The position numbers and the translations under genes were made by a program. This document shows, piece after piece, positions 16,665-25,649 of a DNA stretch of 64,000 nucleotides (position 1 is its first letter; the number at the start of each line of letters is the position of its first letter). Source of the DNA: Hyphomicrobium sp. (lineage in GTDB: Bacteria; Pseudomonadota; Alphaproteobacteria; Rhizobiales; Hyphomicrobiaceae); the NCBI GenBank assembly GCA_003987725.1, contig RXJH01000003.1, forward strand, positions 433,524 through 497,523, read 5' to 3'. The notes beneath the pieces are model-generated. The model was not told the DNA's origin, did no database searches, and saw only the letters and a program-made list of their open reading frames with translations.

Positions 16665-16826
16665 GATGATGCGTGTCGCGGTGGTGCCGACCACCTCTTG
16701 AGGCTGGGACATCTGCACCATCGACGTGTACGTCATATTCGTGACGAACTCGGGCTTCGCGGTCCGTCCGCGTGCATTCATATTTGGCGAACTCCAGCGC
16801 GCGTGCCGTGAAAAGCGGCAATTCAA
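16623..16826 (-). CDS. short possible gene, coding-like composition
   Basis: A 67-codon frame; an internal ATG at 16781 would leave about 52 residues. The central part (KPEFVTNMTYTSMVQMSQPQ, then EVVGTTATRIIS) has strong G/C at third positions, which argues for translation now or in the past. It overlaps the end of the convergent oxidoreductase gene by 42 bases. It may be a small gene or the remnant of a larger one. No family recognised. Confidence 0.3.
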   Translation of the reverse strand: MNCRFSRHARWSSPNMNARGRTAKPEFVTNMTYTSMVQMSQPQEVVGTTATRIISIQQASDAVRNRQ

Positions 16827-17123
16827 ACTCTCCGCAACAGGCCGATGCCAATTCTCGTCGGCCTATACACGCCGAAAATCCGCGGTTCATTTCAAGGGGC
16901 GAGGCTGGTCATGGCCGGGCAATGCGTCGCTGCCGGATGCCGTCAACTTTCATACAATAAGTTTAGGCTTATATCGTTGTCTGAATTAATCTTTAGGATG
17001 CGCCTGGCCCCGTGAGCCCGAATATCGGAGTAGTCGAATGCTCGGCGGCAATGCGTTCGGGGCCTTGATCGGAATGCGAAATATTTTTGAAGCAGCGCTT
17101 AGCAGGGACAGCGAGGCTCTCCG

Positions 17124-19502
17124 GTGACCAACGAAGATGTTGCCGCCACTTTCGTCAGCCGCGCACGCGAGCAGGTCGTCAGTTCGAGAATTGGCGGCTT
17201 GCTCCGGAAAGTCTTTGTCCGCGTCTTCGAACGCGCCTGGGCGATTTGGTATTTATGGAATTGCGAGGTTACGGGCGCAGGCGGCCGCGTCCAAGGCCGA
17301 ATGCGCGTTGAAAATCGCGGCGCCATCCGAATTGGCGGCCGCGTCTTCATCATGTCGCGCTGGGTTCCGACGGAGCTGATCGCTGAGAAAGACGCCCGAA
17401 TTACAATTGGCGACGACGTCTGGATCAATTTCGGCGTTTTGATATCGGCCCACCAAAAAGTCACGATCGGCAACCGCGTAATGATCGGGCAGTACTGCAT
17501 TATTGCAGACAGCCAATTTCCGGATATGCCCGCCGACAGTGCGAGTGAGCACACACAACCCGTCGAAATCGGCGATGACGCGTGGTTGGCGGTCAGAGTG
17601 ACCGTGCGCCCGGGAGTGAAGATTGGCAAAGGCGCCATCATCATGGCCGGTAGCATCGTCGAAAGCGACATCCCCGCCGGCGTCATCGCCGGAGGAATTC
17701 CGGCAAGGCCCATATCGAGAATTGGCGAATCCGAAGCCGATGCGAAGCCATCAGTACAAGGCGCGAGCGCAAATGTTGCGCAACCCGCGGCGGCGCCGGG
17801 CAGCGTCGTTCCGGCTGTTGCGCACCCGGTCAGCGCGCCGAAAATCAACGGCTATCTGATTTCCGATTTCACGATCGATGAACTGAGCAACGAGCTTGTC
17901 GTCTCGGACCTGCATTCGGGCGTTGGCGCGCGCGTGGCGCCGTTCGATCAGGTGACGCAGTCACTGCTTTCGCCGCCGCCCCCCGATGCCGCCGATTTTG
18001 CCGTTGTGTGGACACAGCCACAGAAAGCCGTTCCCTCATTCGCCAAGCTTCTGGCATTCGAACCGCTCGATGACGACGCTCTACAGGCCGAAGTAGACGC
18101 GTTTTGCGCGAAGATCGAAAAGGCTGCCCCGCTCTATCGCAGCGTATTCGTTCCGAGCTGGACGATGCCGAGCTGGCAGCGCGGACTTGGCATGCTCGAT
18201 ACGCGAAAAGGCGGCGTGTCGTCCGCGCTCGTGCGGATGAATTCTCAATTGATGCAGCGGTTGTCCGGTATCTCAAACGTCTATGTCCTGGATGCTTCGC
18301 GCTGGCTGGCAGCTGTTGGACCCTCAGCTTTCAATCCCAAAGCGTGGTATCTCGGAAAGATTGCGTTCGCGCGCCCCGTCCTCGCAGAAGCAGCCCGCGA
18401 TGTGCGCGCCGCACTCGCTTCTCTTTCGAACGGTCCACGAAAGCTGCTCATCCTTGATCTCGACGATACGCTGTGGGGCGGCATCGTCGGCGACGTGGGC
18501 TGGGAAGGCGTGAAGCTCGGTGGCATGGATGCCAGTGGCGAGGCCTTTGTAGACTTTCAAAAAGCAATCAAGGATTTGAAAAAGCGCGGCGTCGTTCTGG
18601 GCATCGTCAGTAAGAACGAGGAGTCGGTGGCGCTCGAGGCCATTCGCAGCAATCCCTCCATGGTTCTGAAAGAGCAGGACTTCGTCGGCTGGAAAATCAA
18701 CTGGCACGACAAAGCACGAAACGTCGCCGAGTTGACGCAGTCGCTGAACCTGGGTCTCCAGTCGGTCGTCTTCATCGACGACAATCCGGTCGAGCGCGCG
18801 CGCGTGCGAGAGGCGCTGCCCGAGGTTTACGTGCCGGAATGGCCGAAAGAAGAATTTCTATATGCAAGTCATCTGCGCAATCTGAGCTGCTTTGATGCGC
18901 CGGCCCTGACCCGCGAAGATGCCGAGCGCACACGCATGTACGACGAGGAGACGCAACGCGAAGCGCTGCGCCAACAAGTTGGCTCGATCGAAGAGTGGCT
19001 CAAAACGCTCGAGATCAAGGTAACGATCGAGCCTCTGAGCTCCACGACATCGACGAGAGCCGCCCAGCTCCTGAACAAGACGAACCAGCTCAACTTGAGG
19101 ACGCGGCGCCTCACGGAGCGCGAATTGATCGAATGGGCTGCGGAGAAAGATAACGCCTTTTGGGTCGTGAACGTCTCGGACCGTATGGGCGATGCCGGTC
19201 TCACCGGTTTGCTGGGAATAAGTTTCGAAGGCGATGTTGCGCACATCGTTGATTTCGTCCTCAGCTGCCGCGTGATGGGCCGTCGCGTGGAGGATACGAT
19301 CGTCCACGTAGCGGTAGCCGCGGCGATCGAGCGAGGGGCGAAGCGCGTTATCGCCAAATACCTTCCCACCGCGAAGAATAAGCCATGTTTGACGTTCTGG
19401 CAGAATTCCGGATTCACGAACGAAGGCGACCGCGAATTCGTTTGGGACAACTCCAGCGCATATCCTTTGCCTGACGTCGTCAATCTCGAGTGGCAGAAGT
19501 GA
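17124..19502 (+). CDS. fusion: LbH acyltransferase domain + FkbH-like HAD-IIIC/GNAT
   Basis: A 792-residue fusion. Residues 50-200 are a left-handed beta-helix hexapeptide domain (ITIGDDVWINFGVLI, VTIGNRVMIGQYCII); 205-240 is an Ala/Pro-rich linker; 243-430 is the N-terminal region of FkbH-like proteins; 439-590 is an HAD-IIIC domain with the nucleophile motif DLDDTLWGG (445-453), SKNEE (496-500) and IDDNPVER (551-558); 620-790 is GNAT-like (NKTNQLNLRTRR). FkbH proteins take the glyceryl group from 1,3-bisphosphoglycerate and load it on an acyl carrier protein. The LbH part lacks the usual catalytic His (DSQFP where partners have DSDFH). GTG start behind a GAGG. The next gene overlaps by 13 bases and encodes an ACP. 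Confidence 0.9.
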   Translation: MTNEDVAATFVSRAREQVVSSRIGGLLRKVFVRVFERAWAIWYLWNCEVTGAGGRVQGRMRVENRGAIRIGGRVFIMSRWVPTELIAEKDARITIGDDVWINFGVLISAHQKVTIGNRVMIGQYCIIADSQFPDMPADSASEHTQPVEIGDDAWLAVRVTVRPGVKIGKGAIIMAGSIVESDIPAGVIAGGIPARPISRIGESEADAKPSVQGASANVAQPAAAPGSVVPAVAHPVSAPKINGYLISDFTIDELSNELVVSDLHSGVGARVAPFDQVTQSLLSPPPPDAADFAVVWTQPQKAVPSFAKLLAFEPLDDDALQAEVDAFCAKIEKAAPLYRSVFVPSWTMPSWQRGLGMLDTRKGGVSSALVRMNSQLMQRLSGISNVYVLDASRWLAAVGPSAFNPKAWYLGKIAFARPVLAEAARDVRAALASLSNGPRKLLILDLDDTLWGGIVGDVGWEGVKLGGMDASGEAFVDFQKAIKDLKKRGVVLGIVSKNEESVALEAIRSNPSMVLKEQDFVGWKINWHDKARNVAELTQSLNLGLQSVVFIDDNPVERARVREALPEVYVPEWPKEEFLYASHLRNLSCFDAPALTREDAERTRMYDEETQREALRQQVGSIEEWLKTLEIKVTIEPLSSTTSTRAAQLLNKTNQLNLRTRRLTERELIEWAAEKDNAFWVVNVSDRMGDAGLTGLLGISFEGDVAHIVDFVLSCRVMGRRVEDTIVHVAVAAAIERGAKRVIAKYLPTAKNKPCLTFWQNSGFTNEGDREFVWDNSSAYPLPDVVNLEWQK

Positions 19503-20290
19503 AAGATATCCGCTCCACCTGCGAAGATGTGCTGCAGCGCCTGCGCACCAAGCATTGGATGCGGGGCGTCGATCGCATCGGCCCGAGACCTTCGCTCAAG
19601 GGCAAGCCGACGATCATGAACCACGGCAGGATCACGATCGGCGAGGATTTTTGTTTTTCTTCCGATCCCATCCAATCCCACATCGCTGCGATCAACGGCG
19701 GGACCGTGCGCATCGGAGACCGCGTCCACATTTCCTACGGCGCCGCCATCGCTGCGCTGGACAAAGTCGACATCGGTGACGACACGCGAATTGGCCCCTT
19801 CGTACAGATCATGGATAGCGACTTCCATCGGCCGGGAAATCGCGATGCGCCGGGCGACACGGGTCCGATCTCGATAGGACGTAGCGTGACGATCGGCGCA
19901 CGGGTCGCGATTCTGAGAGGCACCACGATCGGAGATGGCGCCACGATTCTCAGCGGCAGCATGGTCTCCGGTTACGTCGCCGCTGGAGAAACAGCACGAG
20001 GAGTTCCTGCGCGTGCCGTCCGCGAAACGGCGGGGGATGGTGAGGTCGGATTATCGCAACTCGTTCGGAGCGTGCTTGGCCTTTCGGCACTGCCAGCAAT
20101 GACCGATGGCCCCGACCAGATTCCCGAATGGGATTCGCTCGGTTCACTTCGCCTTTTGCTAGCGGTTGAAGAGACGTATGGAATCTCTGTGGGGGAGCAT
20201 GAATTCCAGGCGGCAGGTACGATAGCCGCGCTTTCCGAGCTCGTTGAGGCGTCCCGCCAATATGAAAACGTGGCCGGAAATCCCGCATAA
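19490..20290 (+). CDS. fusion: LbH acyltransferase + acyl carrier protein domain
   Basis: A 266-residue protein. Residues 40-175 are a hexapeptide-repeat acyltransferase with the catalytic-type motif IMDSDFHRPGNRD (His about 113) and the closing GSMVSGYVAAGETARGVPAR. Residues 188-258 are an acyl carrier domain: EWDSLGSLRLLLAVEETYGI carries the phosphopantetheine Ser at about 216. Enzyme and carrier in one chain suggest that an acyl group loaded on the ACP is passed directly to a sugar hydroxyl. GTG start within the end of the FkbH fusion gene (13-base overlap), so the two proteins are very likely made together. Confidence 0.9.
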   Translation: MAEVKDIRSTCEDVLQRLRTKHWMRGVDRIGPRPSLKGKPTIMNHGRITIGEDFCFSSDPIQSHIAAINGGTVRIGDRVHISYGAAIAALDKVDIGDDTRIGPFVQIMDSDFHRPGNRDAPGDTGPISIGRSVTIGARVAILRGTTIGDGATILSGSMVSGYVAAGETARGVPARAVRETAGDGEVGLSQLVRSVLGLSALPAMTDGPDQIPEWDSLGSLRLLLAVEETYGISVGEHEFQAAGTIAALSELVEASRQYENVAGNPA

Positions 20291-20387
20291 CGGGAATTGG
20301 CAGCATTCGCTAATCTTCTTTACACTTTCTTCTTGTCATTTGCCCGCGGGATGATGAGAGATATGAAATGCCTCGCGGGGGGTACGA

Positions 20388-21140
20388 ATGACGGCGCCCA
20401 ATATAGCTAATTTCCTCGGCCTGCGATTCGACGGCGGCTCGACCGAAACGGCAATCGACGACATATTGGGCGCAATTAAACAGCCGTTCAGATACGTCGT
20501 CACACCCAACGTCCAGCATGTTGTCGAGATTTACGAGCAGGGTGACTCGCTCAAAGCCAAGTACACAAGCGCATGGCGAATATATTGCGACAGTCGTGTG
20601 CTGAGAAAATTGGCTCGTTTATCTGGTTCGAAGCTCGATGTCGTAACCGGCAGCGATCTCACCGCCCGCCTTTTGGAGCGGGCTTCGGCCCTCGGGCTGA
20701 AAGTCGGAATTATCGGACCGAGCGCGGACGACTGCGCAATCGTCGGTCGCCGCTTTCCTGGCCTCGAAATCGCTTCGTATACGCCGCCGATGGGATTTAT
20801 TAAATCCGATGTCGAGGTCCAGAAATGCATCGCGTTCATTTTGGGCGCGAACGCAGACATCACATTCTTGGCTGTGGGATCGCCGCAACAGGAAATCCTG
20901 GCGCATCGGCTCCTCGAATACCCCGAAGCAAGGGGAGTAGCCCTTTGTATCGGCGCATCGATTGACTTTCTTACCGGGAAACAGCAGCGGGCGCCGCTCT
21001 GGATTCAGAATTCGGGCCTCGAATGGCTGCATCGCCTGTTGTCGGATCCCAAGCGCCTCGCCAAGCGATACCTCGTTAAATGCCCGAAAATATTCGGCCT
21101 GGTCGTCGCGCAAATGATGAATCCGCGATTTCGTTCATGA
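20388..21140 (+). CDS. WecG/TagA/CpsF family glycosyltransferase (GT26)
   Basis: A 250-residue GT26 enzyme. Family features are VVTPNVQHVVEIYEQGDSL, IYCDSRVL, the nucleotide-sugar region LLERASALGLKVGIIG, FLAVGSPQQEILAH, and ALCIGASIDFLTGKQQRAPLW followed by SGLEWLHRL. GT26 members add a sugar (ManNAc, ManNAcA or glucose in known cases) to a lipid-linked intermediate at the inner face of the membrane, usually early in repeat-unit assembly. It follows the ACP fusion gene by 97 bases in the same direction. Confidence 0.93.
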   Translation: MTAPNIANFLGLRFDGGSTETAIDDILGAIKQPFRYVVTPNVQHVVEIYEQGDSLKAKYTSAWRIYCDSRVLRKLARLSGSKLDVVTGSDLTARLLERASALGLKVGIIGPSADDCAIVGRRFPGLEIASYTPPMGFIKSDVEVQKCIAFILGANADITFLAVGSPQQEILAHRLLEYPEARGVALCIGASIDFLTGKQQRAPLWIQNSGLEWLHRLLSDPKRLAKRYLVKCPKIFGLVVAQMMNPRFRS

Positions 21141-21285
21141 ACGCGGAACGTTGTCCTGGGCTTTTCAGAAATAATATGTACACTGAAATCGGCTTTCGTA
21201 CTTTTCCGTGTTGTTTCAGGGCGTACAAGGGGTGCGCTGGCGAATTCTGCATTGGGAATGAATAGCTTTTGATGGTCTCCCCGAA

Positions 21286-22482
21286 ATGTCGGTAGTCGCC
21301 ACTGCATTCGTTTCGGGAGCCCTGGGCGCGCTTGCCTTACTCGTAAGCATTCCCGTTGTTGTTCTTCTAATCGAAGTTCTGGCGGCCCTTCGGAAAGGCA
21401 ATCCCGAGCGCCAGCCGAATTCCAATAGGCCCCCTCTCGCCGTACTTGTTCCGGCTCACAATGAGAGCGTGAGCATCCTTCCGACATTGGCTGATATTTT
21501 GGCTGAGATCGGCCCGCGGGATCGTCTGCTGGTGGTCGCTGATAATTGTTCAGACGATACGGCGGAGGTTGCCCGTTCGGCAGGAGCGGAAGTCATCGAA
21601 CGCCGAGATGACGAAAACCGCGGAAAAGGTCACGCTCTCGACTATGGAATTCGGCATCTGTCAGGTGCAGCTCCCGAGGTCGTGATTATCGTCGATGCGG
21701 ACTGTCGCCTGGAAAAGGGCGCCATCGATACTCTGGCTGAACGTGCGTCCTCGACCGGACGGCCAATTCAAGCCCTTTATTTGATGCACGCACCGGATGA
21801 TTCATCGGTCAACGAGCAGGTATCGGAATTCACGTGGCGCTTGAAGAACTGGGTGCGTCCCCTCGGTCTCGCGAACCTCGGTCTCCCGTGTCAACTGGTC
21901 GGCACAGGAATGGCATTTCCGTGGAGCACCTTGAGCGCCGCCAATCTCGCGACCGGCGCGCTGACCGAGGACCTCAAGCTTGGTCTGGACCTCGCTTTAA
22001 AGGGTCACTTGCCGCTATTTTGTCCGTCTGCGGTCGTGACAAGCACCTTTGCGTCCTCTTCACACGGACGGAATACGCAACAGCAGCGTTGGGAGCAGGG
22101 CCACAGGGAGCTGATTTTCTCGACCGTTCCGCGTGTTCTGTCGTCGGCATTTGCGAGCCGCGATTTGCGATTGATGGCGATGGCCTTGGACTTGGCCGTG
22201 CCGCCAATTTTTCTTCTCGTTCTATTATTGTCGGTGGTCTTCGCGATCACGGCAGCGGGAGCTGCATTGGGTCTGTCACCCGTTCCTTTTTATATCAGCG
22301 GCTCGGCCATTGCCGCGCTGGCGCTGAGCATCGTCATCGCCTGGGCTCGCTACGGACGCGATGCATTGCCGCCAAGATCCTTGCTGTCGATCGTTCCTTA
22401 CGTTTACTCGAAGCTCGTCCAGTACGTTCGGATTCTTGCTGGCAACCGCGCGACCACCTGGGTGAGAACAGACCGAAGCTGA
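21286..22482 (+). CDS. membrane glycosyltransferase family 2
   Basis: A 398-residue protein with an N-terminal membrane segment (ALGALALLVSIPVVVLLIEV), a GT2 catalytic domain (AVLVPAHNESVSILPTLADI, VVADNCSDDT, IIVDADCRLEKGAI as the DxD region, QQRWEQGHR as the Q/RxxRW-type motif) and two or three C-terminal membrane segments. This layout is that of processive or polyprenyl-linked GT2 enzymes such as those of exopolysaccharide clusters. The sugar is unknown. Confidence 0.9.
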   Translation: MSVVATAFVSGALGALALLVSIPVVVLLIEVLAALRKGNPERQPNSNRPPLAVLVPAHNESVSILPTLADILAEIGPRDRLLVVADNCSDDTAEVARSAGAEVIERRDDENRGKGHALDYGIRHLSGAAPEVVIIVDADCRLEKGAIDTLAERASSTGRPIQALYLMHAPDDSSVNEQVSEFTWRLKNWVRPLGLANLGLPCQLVGTGMAFPWSTLSAANLATGALTEDLKLGLDLALKGHLPLFCPSAVVTSTFASSSHGRNTQQQRWEQGHRELIFSTVPRVLSSAFASRDLRLMAMALDLAVPPIFLLVLLLSVVFAITAAGAALGLSPVPFYISGSAIAALALSIVIAWARYGRDALPPRSLLSIVPYVYSKLVQYVRILAGNRATTWVRTDRS

Positions 22483-22591
22483 TGCTGCGATAGTCTGGTC
22501 ATATTGTGAGCAGTACGGTCGCGGCGATTGCCTATACACGCGGAGCCGCGTGCCTCATCGCCAAAGTGAATAATTCGCGCCGGTAAATGCA

Positions 22592-22614
22592 TCAGTCAGG
22601 TTGGTACTGACTGA
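22592..22614. promoter_or_regulatory. perfect 7-bp inverted repeat in intergenic gap
   Basis: tcagtca and tgactga are separated by nine bases in the 395-base gap before the GT39-like gene. It could be an operator or a short hairpin; there is no T run, so a terminator is unlikely. Nothing else stands out in this gap. Confidence 0.3.
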
Positions 22615-22877
22615 CGAATTCGCAGTCAGCCCATTGGAGATTCAGCGGAACGATTATTTACGTTTTTGCGCTTTTTCTGGCGCGATGACCTGACGAATAG
22701 CCTATGTAATTGGATGAACAGCAAAATGGACAGCCATCGCCAGCCTTGCTCGGGAATGCCGCGCTTAACATGCGTTTCATTCTTGTTACAAAGGGAGCTT
22801 ACTTTGGCGATGTCTTGGGTTCCGGAAACGTATCGGACGCCAGCGGTCATACGCGTCGTCGAGACATCGAGATAGAT

Positions 22878-24149
22878 ATGGTTGCCACGACGAACACCCG
22901 GCCCCTGTATGCCAATTACCCATTGATCATAGCCGTCGTCGCCCTGGCCGCGTCGCTGGCTATGGTCTTCGGCGTCTTCCGTCTGCAAACTTTTGTCGCG
23001 AACGCGGGCGATCCGTATCAGTACGGCGAACTCGCACGTGACCTTGCCGCAAACGGTTTCACGAAATTGACCCGCAGGGGCGCGTCGCTCTACGTGGAGG
23101 CCATCGCCGTCATCTATCAACTTGGCGGTAGCAACTTTACGGTCGTGCTGCTCCAATGTCTCCTGCACGCAGGCACGTGCTTGCTCGTATTCGCGCTCGG
23201 AAAGCGTCTCTACAACGCGCGAACGGGCCTGCTGGCCGGTCTCATTTGCGCTCTGCATCCGATGCTTTTGCGCTACGTGGCAGACTTGCACCTCGAAACG
23301 TTCTTGACGTTCCTCTGCGTGCTGACGGTCTGGTTCTCCGTCCGTTTTCACGATCAACCGACCGTGGCTAACGGTATCCTGCTTGGTGCGGTCGGCATGA
23401 TCGGGACGCTGGCGAAGGGTGTGATCCTCCCGCTCGTCGTCGTGTTCGGCATCATTAGCTTCGTATTCGCCATCAAACGGCGGTCGATACGGGAAGTCGT
23501 AGCCGTCGGCGCCATTTTCGTGACTATGGCGCTTATTCTGGCGCCTTGGACGTATCGAAACTATCAAGTCACGGGTGGCAAATTTGTGCTCCTGACGCCA
23601 GGGTCGAGCGACTCTTTCCTGCGTGGTTACATCTTCACGCGCATGGAGTTCGCCACGCTGCAAAAGCCTCCGTTTACGGATGCCGAGAACGAGTCCAATG
23701 CGTGGTTCCGCAAAATCGCCAGCGATGCCGGCACCACGTGGGAGGCCGACGAGGTTGTCGACGAGGCGAACAACGCACGTGTCGCCAAGGAAATGATTGT
23801 TACGCAACCGCTCGACACGGCCCGCAAGATCTTCGTCGGACTTTTCACGTTCTGGTATGAGATGACGTCATTGCCGAATTCGCTGGTCCCGGCCGTCCTG
23901 GCCGTCATCGGCTGGGTGCTGGCGTTCATCGGCTGGCGTCGGTCCCACAGCGAAGGGCGACCGGCCTGGCTGCTTTGGGTTCCGATCGTGGTCATGAACG
24001 TGCTGGTGGCGATCTTAATACCCTTGGGGCGCTATTCAGTGCCGATACTGCCGCTTCTAACGATCATGGCGGCATTTGGAATCGACACGCTCCTGGATAG
24101 GCGAGGGCTCCGCAATTCGGCGGAAGCTTCGTCGCCAGCGGCGGCCTGA
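22878..24149 (+). CDS. ArnT/PMT-like polytopic glycosyltransferase
   Basis: A 423-residue integral membrane protein with about ten predicted membrane segments. After the first segment comes a periplasmic loop with GDPYQYGELARDLAANG, the position where GT39/GT83-type transferases carry their acidic catalytic residues, then HPMLLRYVADLHLETFLTF and LGRYSVPILPLLTIMAAFG, which match the layout of PMT_2-domain enzymes. These use polyprenyl-phosphate sugars on the periplasmic side. The downstream UbiA/HAD/GtrA genes could supply such a donor. Start at 22878 chosen because the first membrane helix follows; the frame is open 56 codons further upstream. Confidence 0.8.
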   Translation: MVATTNTRPLYANYPLIIAVVALAASLAMVFGVFRLQTFVANAGDPYQYGELARDLAANGFTKLTRRGASLYVEAIAVIYQLGGSNFTVVLLQCLLHAGTCLLVFALGKRLYNARTGLLAGLICALHPMLLRYVADLHLETFLTFLCVLTVWFSVRFHDQPTVANGILLGAVGMIGTLAKGVILPLVVVFGIISFVFAIKRRSIREVVAVGAIFVTMALILAPWTYRNYQVTGGKFVLLTPGSSDSFLRGYIFTRMEFATLQKPPFTDAENESNAWFRKIASDAGTTWEADEVVDEANNARVAKEMIVTQPLDTARKIFVGLFTFWYEMTSLPNSLVPAVLAVIGWVLAFIGWRRSHSEGRPAWLLWVPIVVMNVLVAILIPLGRYSVPILPLLTIMAAFGIDTLLDRRGLRNSAEASSPAAA

Positions 24150-24665
24150 CGATCTTTCCTATCGCCAATTTCGTCGCGCATTTCTCGAAGACTCGAGATT
24201 GCGGCGCTGCCGGCCGGCTGGCTGTCGTGGTCCGTGTGCTGCTGGGATTCAAAGGCATCGCATGACGCTTCGAATGCACACTGACGGTCCCAATGATATC
24301 GAGGGCTTCTCCGTCGCTTTCACCAGATCAATCCACCTTCTCCGCACTTTCTGAATGTTGTTTTTTAGCGACGGCCAGATCTAGCGTTGCCCATACGTTT
24401 TGCAGTCTGCATGAAATTTAATACGCGGGCTGAACTGCGGCGAGGGCCATGCTTTGTCTCACAAATTGAATTTATCGAAGATATAATTAGCAAAGCATCG
24501 AGTATTGCAGTGTAAACTCGGGGCGTCTGGCGGGGAAATAAAAGCTTTTTTAGATGCGGCGACGGAATCTTGTCGGCTCGATTTTACGAATATCGGCGAA
24601 AGCGGTTGTCGTTTGTCTTTGAAAATAAGTGAGACTGCGGCGCACGAAAGGAAAGATGTCAATCC
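24150..24665. other. long gap, no convincing gene
   Basis: 516 bases with lower G+C than the flanking genes, between the GT39-like gene and the UbiA gene. Only short frames with no codon bias are present. A promoter for the UbiA operon is expected near its right end. Confidence 0.4.
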
Positions 24666-25649
24666 ATGGTCTTGTCGGAAAGCTCACCGGCCGGCGCGCC
24701 GCAACGGGCCGGTTTCAAGGAATATCTTGCGATCGCCCGGCTCGATCATAGCACTAAGCACATCTTCATCGTCCCCGGCATCATTCTCGCCTACTTGCTT
24801 CGAGGCGTTCGCACCGACCACCTTTTCCTGTCCCTGGTGCTCGGCTTCGCCGCCGCGATCTGTATCGCTTCGGCCAACTACGTGATCAATGAATGGCTTG
24901 ATCGCGATTTCGACAAGCACCACCCCGACAAGTCGAAACGCGCGGCCGTTCAAAAAGTCATGAGCGGCCCGATCGTCGCGGCCGAATGGGGTCTCCTCGT
25001 CGCGCTTGGGCTGACCTTCGCGGCGCTGTCGAGCGAACTCATGTTCCTGGTCGCTTTTCTCTTTGCGGCGCAGGGCGTCGTCTACAACGTCAATCCTCTG
25101 AGAAGCAAAGATAAGGCCTATCTCGATGTGATTTCGGAATCGATCAACAATCCGATCCGCCTGGTGATCGGTTGGGCGATCGTCGATCCGACGTCGCTGC
25201 CTCCGGGATCGATCATCCTGTCGTATTGGTTCGGTGGCGCCTTCCTCATGGCCGCGAAACGCCTATCCGAATATCGCGAAATCGTCGCGTCTAAAGGGCT
25301 CGATCTCCTGGTGCGCTACCGCGCCAGCTTCGCTCAGTACACAGAGACATCGCTGACCGCTTCCTGCTTCGCCTATTCGTTGCTCTCCGTCTTCTTTCTC
25401 ACGGTCTTCCTCGTGAAGTACCGCATCGAATTCGTGCTCATCGTCCCGATCGTCGTGCTGCTGTTCACGACCTATTTCTCGATGTCGACGCTGCCGGGAT
25501 CGTCGGCTCAAAAGCCTGAAAAGCTTTTCCGCGAGTCCGGCCTGATCGCGATCGTATTGGCCTTGGTGGCGACGTTCGTCTTCACAAGCTTTGTCGACAT
25601 CCCGTTCCTCGAAAAGCTTGCCGAACAGCGCTACATCACGCTCCAATGA
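24666..25649 (+). CDS. UbiA family prenyltransferase, polyprenyl-phosphate phosphoribosyltransferase-like
   Basis: A 327-residue polytopic protein with 8-9 membrane segments. The first Asp-rich motif is NEWLDRDFDKHHPDKSKR and the second region is around NPLRSKDKAYLDVISES. The sequence (ARLDHSTKHIFIVPG and RLSEYREIVASKG) fits the subgroup containing mycobacterial Rv3806c and rhizobial NoeC, which joins phosphoribosyl pyrophosphate to a polyprenyl phosphate, rather than quinone or heme prenyltransferases. The HAD phosphatase gene starts within its stop codon (ATGA), matching the next step of that pathway. Specificity is inferred from family and context. Confidence 0.82.
   Translation: MVLSESSPAGAPQRAGFKEYLAIARLDHSTKHIFIVPGIILAYLLRGVRTDHLFLSLVLGFAAAICIASANYVINEWLDRDFDKHHPDKSKRAAVQKVMSGPIVAAEWGLLVALGLTFAALSSELMFLVAFLFAAQGVVYNVNPLRSKDKAYLDVISESINNPIRLVIGWAIVDPTSLPPGSIILSYWFGGAFLMAAKRLSEYREIVASKGLDLLVRYRASFAQYTETSLTASCFAYSLLSVFFLTVFLVKYRIEFVLIVPIVVLLFTTYFSMSTLPGSSAQKPEKLFRESGLIAIVLALVATFVFTSFVDIPFLEKLAEQRYITLQ

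Noticed and set aside
22626-23807. A 393-codon leftward frame opposite the GT39-like gene.
   Set aside because: The opposite strand has clear membrane segments and family motifs; this frame is rich in Arg, His, Gln and Glu as expected for an antisense shadow.
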